A stretch of 64,000 nucleotides of DNA. Source: a virus. Of this stretch, positions 55,266 to 63,390 are shown one piece after another. The notes beneath the pieces were generated by a model. The model ran no database searches. It was not told the DNA's origin and saw nothing but the letters and a program-made list of their open reading frames with translations. Where the stretch lies: positions 1-64,000 of IMG/VR virus record IMGVR_UViG_3300044799_000154, one strand, 5' to 3'. Position numbers and translations under genes: made by a program. Position 1 is the stretch's first letter, and the number at the start of each line of letters is the position of its first letter.

Positions 55266-56333
55266 ATGGATAAAGAATTCATAAATAGGTGGGTTAAAAG
55301 CACCAAAAAACCACTCAAAGAACTAGAGAAGAAATTTGATGAGATATGTATGGAGGTTGATAGACTCCATGCAGAGAAATCAGATTTGGAGAGAGAAAGA
55401 ATCTCTAAGGTTCTATTCCGTAAAGAAATGGGAAGAGAACTTTACTCTAAATCAAAACCAGACACATACTTCGGTTTCATCCTTGGAACAAACCGAGCCT
55501 TTGACATAAATGAAAACTATAGACGCAAAGCACTTGCTCGTGCAAGAGAAGATCCAGTTCAAGCACAACTTGAGGGATTGATTGATGAGCAAGGTACACC
55601 TCTGGACCCAAGAGAAAAGTTAGGAACTAGGGATAACCCCAACTTCCATAAGCCTCTGACTGAACATCTTTGGACTCGCAAGGTCTATGGTATTGCTCAG
55701 AAAGAAGGAACTAAGGGTCCTCTAGTATTCGTCATGTCATTATGGCGAGCTAGTGCAAAGAACTTTACATACAAACCATTTGTACCTGTAGAGTTTAAAG
55801 CTCTAACAAAGGACATGAAGAAAGGATACTACACTCTAAATGTATCTACACAGACCAAGTTCCAGGTCACAAGGAAAGAAGTGGACTTCGAGAAGTGGAT
55901 TAGAGATGCTTCTAAAGTGGTAGCATTGGCTGATCTGAAAAAGATAGCAGGACAGCACATGAAAGAGTTTGATTTCTTCATTGTCACGGAGGGAGACGTG
56001 GATCTCATTCGTCCCGAAGTAAATGCAAACACAAACAGCAGAAGTATCATTCTATCAGATGCCGATTCTGGCATGATAGAAACTGTAAGACTGTTCCTAT
56101 CAGCAGACTTTCCAATAGGCTTCTCAGAACTTAGCAGAGTACTTGTGCTAGGAAAGCCTCGACTCTGGAAGAGAAATGATGAAGATGAGGAACAAGTCAG
56201 CATGGAAGCATTTTCAATATACCCATTGCCAGGCAAGACTGTAACTGGAGTAGAAGCACCAACTGAAAACATACCCACTGAAGGTGAAGATGAAGGTCCC
56301 ATCGTGGAATTCGTTGAAGAACCTGAGAAGTAA
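55266..56333 (+). CDS. Candidate single-stranded-DNA-binding protein
   Basis: 355 aa, preceded by AAGGAGGAAAAG. A beta-rich middle (GPLVFVMSLWRAS...FVPVEFKALT...YYTLNVSTQTKF) could be an OB fold, and the C-terminus is acidic (EGEDEGPIVEFVEEPEK), as in many SSBs. It opens an operon with ParB-like, RadA-like, ERCC4 and PolB genes. Assigned by context; no family motif recognised. Confidence 0.5.
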   Translation: MDKEFINRWVKSTKKPLKELEKKFDEICMEVDRLHAEKSDLERERISKVLFRKEMGRELYSKSKPDTYFGFILGTNRAFDINENYRRKALARAREDPVQAQLEGLIDEQGTPLDPREKLGTRDNPNFHKPLTEHLWTRKVYGIAQKEGTKGPLVFVMSLWRASAKNFTYKPFVPVEFKALTKDMKKGYYTLNVSTQTKFQVTRKEVDFEKWIRDASKVVALADLKKIAGQHMKEFDFFIVTEGDVDLIRPEVNANTNSRSIILSDADSGMIETVRLFLSADFPIGFSELSRVLVLGKPRLWKRNDEDEEQVSMEAFSIYPLPGKTVTGVEAPTENIPTEGEDEGPIVEFVEEPEK

Positions 56334-56338
56334 GGTGA

Positions 56339-57220
56339 ATGAACTTGAAGTTTAAAGAGTTCAAATGGATTCCTTTGAAGAGCTTGAAAGTCTCTGACGA
56401 GAACATCAGGAAAACTTTGATAGATAGAGAAAAGGATGCTCTTAAAAAGTGCATTCGAGCCAAGGTTATACTCGATGTTCTTACTGTAGTATACAATGAG
56501 AATGACCAAACCTATGAGATCATTAAAGGACAAAGACGACTAATAGCAGCTCTGGAACTTCAAAAAGAAGGATTTCCAATAAAGGAACTTCCTTGTATAG
56601 TAAAAGTTCCAGAGAACACTACTAAACCAGAAGGGGCAGAAGAATGTGTCTGTGATGAACTATTGCGATGTGGTACTGAAGCTAATGATATTGGACAAGC
56701 CATTCAAAAGTTGATAGCATATTATGGTTCAGTAAACAAAGTTAGCCAAGAACTTGGTATAGCTGAAGATTGGCTAAACTACTATATCCAACATTTGAAT
56801 CTTAATGAGCCAGCAAATGCACAAGAAGCTACTAGTTCTGTCACATCCAAGATCTTAGAAGATTTTAGTAAGAAAGAACCTGATGTGGAAGCAGTTACAG
56901 ATCCTTTGGCTGACTTTTCGTTGGAAGAACGGAAAGAAGCTGAGAGGAGAATACTTGAGACACCAAAAGTGTCAATACCTGTAATCAAATCTGCTACAAA
57001 GGATTGGTTGGACAACTCTAGAGATTTTCTTTTTAGAGTTGATGAAAAGAACTTCCAGGCTCTCTCAGATTGGGCTAAGACTGGTCAAGCTAAAGTGAAT
57101 ATTACTATTGACATAGAACTGCCAATTCATGAACAAGGAATTCAAATAAGACGAGCAATGGATATTGTCGTTAATGAAGCTCTTAAAGAAATCCTAAGAA
57201 AGTTACATTTCAGAACCTAA
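56339..57220 (+). CDS. ParB/Srx-fold protein, second copy
   Basis: 293 aa. WIPLKSLKVSDENIRKTLIDRE and YEIIKGQRRLIAALEL are the ParB N-terminal motifs, and YYGSVNKVSQELGIAEDWLNYYI is an HTH. The C-terminal half differs from the copy at 26288. Candidate reader of the palindromic sites, or a replication regulator given its neighbours. No tag. Confidence 0.82.
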   Translation: MNLKFKEFKWIPLKSLKVSDENIRKTLIDREKDALKKCIRAKVILDVLTVVYNENDQTYEIIKGQRRLIAALELQKEGFPIKELPCIVKVPENTTKPEGAEECVCDELLRCGTEANDIGQAIQKLIAYYGSVNKVSQELGIAEDWLNYYIQHLNLNEPANAQEATSSVTSKILEDFSKKEPDVEAVTDPLADFSLEERKEAERRILETPKVSIPVIKSATKDWLDNSRDFLFRVDEKNFQALSDWAKTGQAKVNITIDIELPIHEQGIQIRRAMDIVVNEALKEILRKLHFRT

Positions 57221-57241
57221 GCTCCCAAGTTTCTTTGGAGC
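57221..57241 (+). terminator. Hairpin after the ParB-like gene
   Basis: GCTCC...GGAGC with inner AAG/CTT pairs around TTT (57221-57241). No T tract follows, so it may attenuate rather than end transcription. Confidence 0.4.
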
Positions 57242-57265
57242 ATATCATTAAATTGAGGTCAGAAC

Positions 57266-57658
57266 ATGAGTCAGAAATTTAAAATAGCAACAGAAAGTAT
57301 CAAAGGTACAAAGTTCAGTATTGAATTCGAAATAACAAACAGTGGATCTTGGAAAATAAGTAACTTACCACCACTTCCTAAAAGGAACTATTGGAATTGG
57401 AATACAAATTACTATTACAAAAACTATCCTGTCTTGAAAGAGTTACTATTTGTAATTAACTTTCTAAAAGAAAATCAGATCAAATTAAACACCCTAAGTG
57501 CCAGAGACCTTTCAGAGATAATCTGTATGTTGTTAGAAATAAAAATAATACCTAAGCAGAACACCGTAGGCAGCGTCCTAAGTAAGAAATATCCAAAGAA
57601 AGCCTTGGTTCTTACTCATGTTATAAAAGACCTTGAAACTAAATTGAAATTAATATAG
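57266..57658 (+). CDS. Unrecognised 130-aa protein in the replication block
   Basis: Beta-rich start (FKIATESIKGTKFSIEFEITNSG), an aromatic NYWNWNTNYYYKNY linker, then helices. No tag. Ends three bases before a strong Shine-Dalgarno for the RadA-like gene. Confidence 0.6.
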   Translation: MSQKFKIATESIKGTKFSIEFEITNSGSWKISNLPPLPKRNYWNWNTNYYYKNYPVLKELLFVINFLKENQIKLNTLSARDLSEIICMLLEIKIIPKQNTVGSVLSKKYPKKALVLTHVIKDLETKLKLI

Positions 57659-57671
57659 GAGGAAAAAGAAA

Positions 57672-58595
57672 ATGTCATTTTGTTCTACAGGATGCAAGAG
57701 CTTGGATGATATGATGAATGGTGGATTCCCACTGAAAGCTCCTAGTTTAGTCTTTGGTATTCCAAACCTGGGAAAGACTTGGTTATGCTTTCAGACTGCT
57801 TCTAACTGCACTCGTGAGATAAGCAAAGGTGGACTTGGAAGACCAGCTTTATACTTGGATACAGAATCATTCTTTACTCCAGATGTCTTTGATAGATTCT
57901 ATGGATACTTTGGGAAGAGATGGACTGACCTGCCCAAGAATCCAAAGATAGAAGTTAAGATGATCTCAGATATCTTCGAACTTGGTAAAGAATTCGGCAT
58001 TCAGTATGAAATTGTTCAAGAGGAAGCAAGAGTTTCTGTATTGGCTAAGTTCCCTACTGATAGGCAAGCAAAACTTGCTGAAGGAAAAGGAGATGTAGTA
58101 AAACAAACTGTTCAGACTTATGATTGGCTAACAGGATCTCCTATTTGGAAAGCAATGGAAGCTAAGAACTATGGCATAATAGTTCTGGATTCAATAACAG
58201 TACCAATTAAAAGTGTTATTCCAAAAGGAACACAACATTTGCCTGGACGAGGAACTCTAATAACATCATTACTAGGAACTTTATATCCAATAGCTAAACA
58301 CTTCAATTGTGCAATTGTTATAACAGATCACTACTCAAGCAATCCAATGATGGGATATGGTCAGGGATTTGGAGGGAGTGCATGGGGAGGTCAAGACATG
58401 ATGTTCTACATTAAGTATCACTATGGAATAGCACCTGCTCTCAAAGAACAGAGAGAGAAATATGGACCAGATGCAGAAAGACTCAGAAGGATTGAAAGAC
58501 ATAGATTTCCAGGATTAGACAAAGATATTCAATTGTTCTTGCTAATGAAAGACTACGGATACACAGACGTACCTAGAGGTTCTAGACCTGCTTAG
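57672..58595 (+). CDS. RadA/RadB-like recombinase
   Basis: 307 aa, with AGGAGG upstream. STGCKSLDDMMNGGFP and FGIPNLGKT (Walker A, 29-36), YLDTESFF, YGIIVLDSITVPIK (Walker B) and the L2-like GQGFGGSAWGGQDMMF are RecA-fold features in the archaeal RadA/RadB style. No N-terminal HhH domain, so it is more RadB-like. Acts in recombination or replication restart. Confidence 0.87.
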   Translation: MSFCSTGCKSLDDMMNGGFPLKAPSLVFGIPNLGKTWLCFQTASNCTREISKGGLGRPALYLDTESFFTPDVFDRFYGYFGKRWTDLPKNPKIEVKMISDIFELGKEFGIQYEIVQEEARVSVLAKFPTDRQAKLAEGKGDVVKQTVQTYDWLTGSPIWKAMEAKNYGIIVLDSITVPIKSVIPKGTQHLPGRGTLITSLLGTLYPIAKHFNCAIVITDHYSSNPMMGYGQGFGGSAWGGQDMMFYIKYHYGIAPALKEQREKYGPDAERLRRIERHRFPGLDKDIQLFLLMKDYGYTDVPRGSRPA

Positions 58596-58606
58596 AGGGA
58601 TAACCA

Positions 58607-58807
58607 ATGACAGGCACTAAAACTACTGCAAAGACTGAATCCAAGAAGTATCCTTGTGTTTTTAAACTAACAGATGATTGCCCAGTGAAAGCTGAGTTTA
58701 AGTTGAAACCAGAGAACTTGAGACCTTGGTGTGAAATATGTCCTATTAGACATCAAGAGATCAAAGAAGTTGAAGCTGAAGTAGAAGCAGATCAAGAAAA
58801 AAGTTAG
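58607..58807 (+). CDS. 66-aa Cys protein
   Basis: CVFKLTDDCPVKAEF and CEICPIRHQE contribute four cysteines, followed by an acidic tail. Between the RadA-like and nuclease genes. No tag. Confidence 0.55.
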   Translation: MTGTKTTAKTESKKYPCVFKLTDDCPVKAEFKLKPENLRPWCEICPIRHQEIKEVEAEVEADQEKS

Positions 58808-58817
58808 GGATAAGAAG

Positions 58818-59561
58818 ATGAAGAAATCTCCAGACAATAATAATCTACAAATAACATTCCCAATAGAAGACCAACTGAAAGATGAAGAAGAGAAAAAGAA
58901 TGGGAATGGTTTACAGACCTCATTTGCTCCAGGATTTACAGGAATTATAGTTGATGTTCATGAGCCAAAGATAATTGCTCTATCTCTTCAGAAAGACAAA
59001 GGTCTTCTTGTTAAAGTTATGTCATTGAAATCTGGAGACTATGTCTTTGCAAATGTTGGAATTGAAAGGAAGGACTTTGGGGACTATATGACTAGCTTAA
59101 CCTCTGGTCGGCTTTGGGAACAAATGTATAACTTAAAGAGAACTTATGAGAGACCTGTTCTAGTTGTTGAAGGTCTCAAAGATCCAACTTTACAATTGGC
59201 TGGAAACATCTCTATCAGGTTTGTTAGTTCTTTGTCAAGGATAATTCTTATGGGAATATCTGTTGTCGTACTTCCAACTCTTGCTCATTTTCTAAGTTTT
59301 ATTCAGTATACATACTTATCTTGTGGTCGGCAAGGAATAAGTATGAAACCAATTCCCAAGAAACCTTGGTATCGAGAGAAGGAAGAAATCAAAGAAGACC
59401 TTCTTTGTATGTGCCCAGGAATAGGAAGAAAGACAGCTAAATCTATCTTAGCTAGATTTAATACGTTTGATAAACTAATGGCTGCTAGTCCATTGGAGAT
59501 AGCAAATACAGGTCTAGGGAAAAAGAGAAGTCAGGCACTCTGGGAAATACTTCATACCTGA
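58818..59561 (+). CDS. XPF/ERCC4-type nuclease with tandem HhH
   Basis: 247 aa. IIVDVHEPK, SGDYVFANVGIERKDFGDY (GDY at 73-75; ERKxxxD at 83-89) and RPVLVVEG form the ERCC4 nuclease core. The C-terminal LLCMCPGIGRKTAKSILARF and IANTGLGKKRSQALWEIL are the paired HhH. No helicase domain, as in short archaeal XPF. Cuts branched DNA 3' flaps. Confidence 0.9.
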   Translation: MKKSPDNNNLQITFPIEDQLKDEEEKKNGNGLQTSFAPGFTGIIVDVHEPKIIALSLQKDKGLLVKVMSLKSGDYVFANVGIERKDFGDYMTSLTSGRLWEQMYNLKRTYERPVLVVEGLKDPTLQLAGNISIRFVSSLSRIILMGISVVVLPTLAHFLSFIQYTYLSCGRQGISMKPIPKKPWYREKEEIKEDLLCMCPGIGRKTAKSILARFNTFDKLMAASPLEIANTGLGKKRSQALWEILHT

Positions 59562-59575
59562 AGGAAGGATGCACA

Positions 59576-62362
59576 ATGAAAATTATACCAAATGAGAAGA
59601 TCTGTATCAATTGTTGGGAATATCTAAACCTGCCAAATGCTCAGAAAGAGGTTGTTCCTGTAATCTTTGCATGGTACAGAGATTACCAAAAGAATAGAAA
59701 ACGTCTTGTTTTTCGAGGCTTTGAACCTTATTGCTATGTAGATCAAAGTATTAGAGTGCCTCAATTCTTCTATCACAAGGAAACTGGAGAAAAAGAGAAG
59801 CTTGTTAAACGATTAGAGACAACCCGAATTAGAGATCCAGGTAATCCTATGTTATTGAAAGTATTCACATTCTTACCCTCTCAAGTTAGAGCTATTAGAA
59901 TTCTTCTTGAATCACAAAATCCTCCTTTAGGAGATCATATCTTTGAAGCAGATATAGAATTTATCTATAGATTTATGATAGACAAGAAGATTAGATTCGC
60001 ATTGGAAAGGACACCTTCTGGGTTCTTACCAATAGAAGAAGAGATTCCTTCAAATCTCAAATATGTCTTTCTAGACTTTGAAGTTTATACTAATAGAAAG
60101 CCTGATCCTAGAAAACTTAGGATAGGAGAGAAAGTTATCTGTGCTACTCTCTGGGATAATTATTCTAAGATATATCATCTTTTCTACGAATATTCTAGAC
60201 AATTAACTTTACCTTCATTTGGTTCAAATGTTGTAGTCCATTATTGTGTGAATGAGAGAGAACTCCTTAAATCAGTTACAAAATATCTGATGGAACAAGA
60301 CCCAGATATCATTGCTGGATATAACATTGATTGGGACTTAACATGTCTTATCAAGACTATGGAACAACGGTATAAGATGTCTCCAGATGTTATTAGTCCA
60401 CTCAAGAAAGTTAAGATACGCAATTCCAAGAAGAGACTTGGAGATATTCTCATTAATGCTCCTCGTGCTAGGATATGGGGTAGAAGTACATTAGACCTTC
60501 TGGAACTTTACATGAAGATGCATCTTTCTGGATTAGAAGAAATGACATTGGAATATGTAGCTAAACTAGAGAAACTTCCAATTCAGAAGATTGTTGTTCC
60601 TGACTTCTTTGATACATGGAATAAGAATCCTGAGTTGATTATTAGAAGGAACTTAGGAGATGTTCAGATTTATGTGGAATTAGAGAAGAAACTCAATCTC
60701 ATTAGATTTGCAGATGAACAGAGAAGACTAGTAGGCTGTAGATTAGAAGATACTCTCTCATCAAAGAAGATGTTAGACTTATTCATGATGAGAATGAAAG
60801 ACAAGAAGATAATGCCTACAGCTAGAAGTCGAGGAGCTAAGTATATTGGAGCTTATGTTAGAGATCCTATCTCTGGAATGTATTCCTGGGTTATACAATT
60901 AGACTTCTCTGCTCTATATCCTACTATAATGATATGCTTCAATATTGATCCTGATACTTTCAGAAATCCTCAGTTCTATAAGGGATCAGAGGATTTATTC
61001 AGATTAGATGAGAGCCATGCTTTTGTTAAAGATCCAATTGGTCTTATTCCTAAGATGTTAAAGAAACTGCTAGAGCTAAGGGCTCAGAAGAAGCAACTTC
61101 AAGTAGAAGCTTTAGCTAAGAATGATGATGAAGCCTACAAGATGTATAACTTACAGGAAGGAGTAATCAAAGTTCTGAGCAATGCATTGTATGGAGTTAT
61201 GGGTTATAGGTTTAGAAAAGGAAGTAAGGAAACGGTAGAGTCAGTAACTTTAATGGGCAGAAGTCTCATCACTTTTGTAGCTGAAAAATTAATTGAATCT
61301 AATAGGAAAGTAATATATGGTGATACAGATTCAGTCTTCTTTGAAGCAAAAGGAAAGAGTTTAGATGAGTGTCTTGTAGAAGCAAAAGAAATACAAGCAA
61401 TGATTCATGCAAAGTTACCTGAATTCTTAGCTAAGTTTGGAGTAACAGGAGAACAGCCATTTAATATTGAACCTGCTCAAATTTATTCTGCTTTCTTCAT
61501 ATTGGAAGCTAAGAAAAGATATGCAGGAAAGATTGAATGGGATTCCAAAAGAGGGACCAAACTTAACTATAGGTACAATATCAAAGGTCTGGAAACAAGA
61601 AGATCAGATCTCTCGGTATTAGGAAAGAGAATTCAGAAAGAAGTAATACATAAGCTTCTAGAGAAGACTTCCAAAGAAGAGATGCTCAAGTTCTTAGAAA
61701 CAGAATTAAGTAATTTTGATACTCTACCATTGACAGAGATTGGTACTCCTTCTGCAATAGGACAGCCATTGAAAGCATATAAAGGAAATGCTATTCAGAA
61801 AACTTCTGCTGAATATTCCAATAACTTCTTACACACTCAATTTGATGTTGGATCTAAACCCAAAAGAATTGCAATAAAAGGAGTTCCTCCTCGAATAGAA
61901 CAATCAGAAATTCTAGTAGGTTTACCAAAAGGACAAATTTATAGAGTCAAGAATGTTCCTTTGTCTGAAATAACAAAGTTAGAGATGGGATACTTAGATA
62001 TCAAGAATAAACTCAAAAGTTATCATGCAGATGGATCTTTTGTTCTGGATCTTGAAGCTAAAAATCAAACTATCTCAATTAGTTATTTGCAAGGATATTC
62101 AGATACTCATTCTATAGCTATAGATTATGGTATAGTTCCACCTCCAGGATTCCAGATAGATTATTTGAAGATGTTGGATTCAACAGTAAAAAAGAAGATT
62201 GAGAAATTAATTGCTATGATTGGAATAACTTGGGAAGAAATCAACCTAAAGCCTGAATTGAAGATTGTTCCCAAAGTTCCAAAGAAACGAAAAGAAAAAG
62301 TAGATAAAAAAGGAAAGATAAAAGATGACAAGCAAAAAACCCTTAGCCAATTCAAGTGTTGA
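59576..62362 (+). CDS. Family-B DNA polymerase
   Basis: 928 aa. Exo I is VFLDFEVY (DxE at 167-169) and Exo II is AGYNIDWD; Exo III reads RRNLGDV, where the usual Tyr four residues before Asp is Arg. Polymerase motifs are DFSALYPTIM (about 443), KVLSNALYGVMGYR (about 531) and IYGDTDSVFF (about 580). The C-terminus is basic and ends QKTLSQFKC; the QxxLxxF-type spacing hints at a PCNA-binding peptide. It is the element's replicative polymerase. No tag. Confidence 0.95.
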   Translation: MKIIPNEKICINCWEYLNLPNAQKEVVPVIFAWYRDYQKNRKRLVFRGFEPYCYVDQSIRVPQFFYHKETGEKEKLVKRLETTRIRDPGNPMLLKVFTFLPSQVRAIRILLESQNPPLGDHIFEADIEFIYRFMIDKKIRFALERTPSGFLPIEEEIPSNLKYVFLDFEVYTNRKPDPRKLRIGEKVICATLWDNYSKIYHLFYEYSRQLTLPSFGSNVVVHYCVNERELLKSVTKYLMEQDPDIIAGYNIDWDLTCLIKTMEQRYKMSPDVISPLKKVKIRNSKKRLGDILINAPRARIWGRSTLDLLELYMKMHLSGLEEMTLEYVAKLEKLPIQKIVVPDFFDTWNKNPELIIRRNLGDVQIYVELEKKLNLIRFADEQRRLVGCRLEDTLSSKKMLDLFMMRMKDKKIMPTARSRGAKYIGAYVRDPISGMYSWVIQLDFSALYPTIMICFNIDPDTFRNPQFYKGSEDLFRLDESHAFVKDPIGLIPKMLKKLLELRAQKKQLQVEALAKNDDEAYKMYNLQEGVIKVLSNALYGVMGYRFRKGSKETVESVTLMGRSLITFVAEKLIESNRKVIYGDTDSVFFEAKGKSLDECLVEAKEIQAMIHAKLPEFLAKFGVTGEQPFNIEPAQIYSAFFILEAKKRYAGKIEWDSKRGTKLNYRYNIKGLETRRSDLSVLGKRIQKEVIHKLLEKTSKEEMLKFLETELSNFDTLPLTEIGTPSAIGQPLKAYKGNAIQKTSAEYSNNFLHTQFDVGSKPKRIAIKGVPPRIEQSEILVGLPKGQIYRVKNVPLSEITKLEMGYLDIKNKLKSYHADGSFVLDLEAKNQTISISYLQGYSDTHSIAIDYGIVPPPGFQIDYLKMLDSTVKKKIEKLIAMIGITWEEINLKPELKIVPKVPKKRKEKVDKKGKIKDDKQKTLSQFKC

Positions 62363-62516
62363 CGATCTAATAGAAATGCTTAGAAAGTATAAAGAAGAGA
62401 AAGAAGCTAGAGACTTTCTTATGAGGATTCTATTAGAGCATCCAGAGAAGAAAACCGAAATGGATGAGGAATTGTGGAAGAAGAAGACTAATCCATCGAA
62501 GAGGAATAATAAATGA
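62325..62516 (+). CDS. Small helical protein ending in the tag
   Basis: 63 aa, starting within the last codons of PolB. Charged helices, then tag NPSKR at 56-60. Marks the return of tagged genes after the replication core. ATGA overlap with the next gene. Confidence 0.65.
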   Translation: MTSKKPLANSSVDDLIEMLRKYKEEKEARDFLMRILLEHPEKKTEMDEELWKKKTNPSKRNNK

Positions 62517-62794
62517 CGGGAAAGATAAAGTATGGGTTCCATGAATTACGCAATAAAAACCCAAATAAGTATACCAGAGAACTTTATAAAGTCAATTTAG
62601 ACTATAAACAAAAGAAAATAATTCGTAGTCTGAATTCTTATTATAATAATAAAACTTGGATGGTTAGAAATTGTATTACATGTGGTAGATTCTGCTCTAA
62701 GTATTCTAGTAAGTACTGCAAAGATTGTGCAGTAATCTTTCATATAATTGATTCTAGAATTGGAGCTTGTGAACAAAGGAGGAGGCAAAAATAG
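62513..62794 (+). CDS. Small zinc protein
   Basis: 93 aa. Basic Tyr-rich N-terminus (NKNPNKYTRE is tag-like but without the pattern), then CITCGRFCSKYSSKYCKDC, a dense Cys cluster. No tag. Confidence 0.6.
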   Translation: MTGKIKYGFHELRNKNPNKYTRELYKVNLDYKQKKIIRSLNSYYNNKTWMVRNCITCGRFCSKYSSKYCKDCAVIFHIIDSRIGACEQRRRQK

Positions 62795-62797
62795 TTT

Positions 62798-63223
62798 ATG
62801 AAAATCTTCACGAGATATCCAAGAATATGTATGCGTGAGAAGAAAGTAGTCTTCTCAGAAGAAGAATTATTGGATAATATCCGAGAAGGAGCTCAAAATA
62901 GAAAGCAATGTATAATGAGCTTATACTCCTTTGAAGAAGTCTATGATAAGAAAGTAAGACCAGAGACTGCTGTTATTGATTGTGCTATGTGGATTGGAGA
63001 TAGAGCATTCTGTGAAAGTAAATGTAAATTATTTCCACATGATTCATCTCTCGTTATTGATGAAGGCAAGGATCATTTAGCTATTGTCTTCAAGAACTTT
63101 ACACGAGAACAATTACAAAGTTTAAATGCCTGTACAGAGTTAGATATTATGATTGTTGTGCCTGGTTGCTTGAACCTCCGCACAGGCAAGAAATGTACTA
63201 TCGTCAAGAGGAATAACATTTGA
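62798..63223 (+). CDS. Unrecognised 141-aa protein
   Basis: Preceded by AAAGGAGGAGG. KVRPETAVIDCAMWIGDRAFCESKCKLF and LDIMIVVPGCLNLRTGKKC contain five cysteines in an alpha/beta setting. No tag and no family recognised. Confidence 0.6.
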   Translation: MKIFTRYPRICMREKKVVFSEEELLDNIREGAQNRKQCIMSLYSFEEVYDKKVRPETAVIDCAMWIGDRAFCESKCKLFPHDSSLVIDEGKDHLAIVFKNFTREQLQSLNACTELDIMIVVPGCLNLRTGKKCTIVKRNNI

Positions 63224-63390
63224 AAATAATAGATAAAATTGCGAGTACAGTAATTTTAAATACAGGTGAAAATATTCAAATAGGACCAATATTACTAATG
63301 AATACAGCATCTGGAAAGAAATTACGAATCTCAATAGAAATATCTGAAGAAATAAATCCATCTGGGAGAAAAGAAAATGAAGAAACCTAA
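63220..63390 (+). CDS. 56-aa beta-rich protein with tag
   Basis: TTG start overlapping the previous stop (TTGA). Strands (STVILNTGENIQIGPILLM, KLRISIEIS) and tag NPSGR at 46-50, with Gly at the variable site. Overlaps the next gene. Confidence 0.6.
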   Translation: MKIIDKIASTVILNTGENIQIGPILLMNTASGKKLRISIEISEEINPSGRKENEET

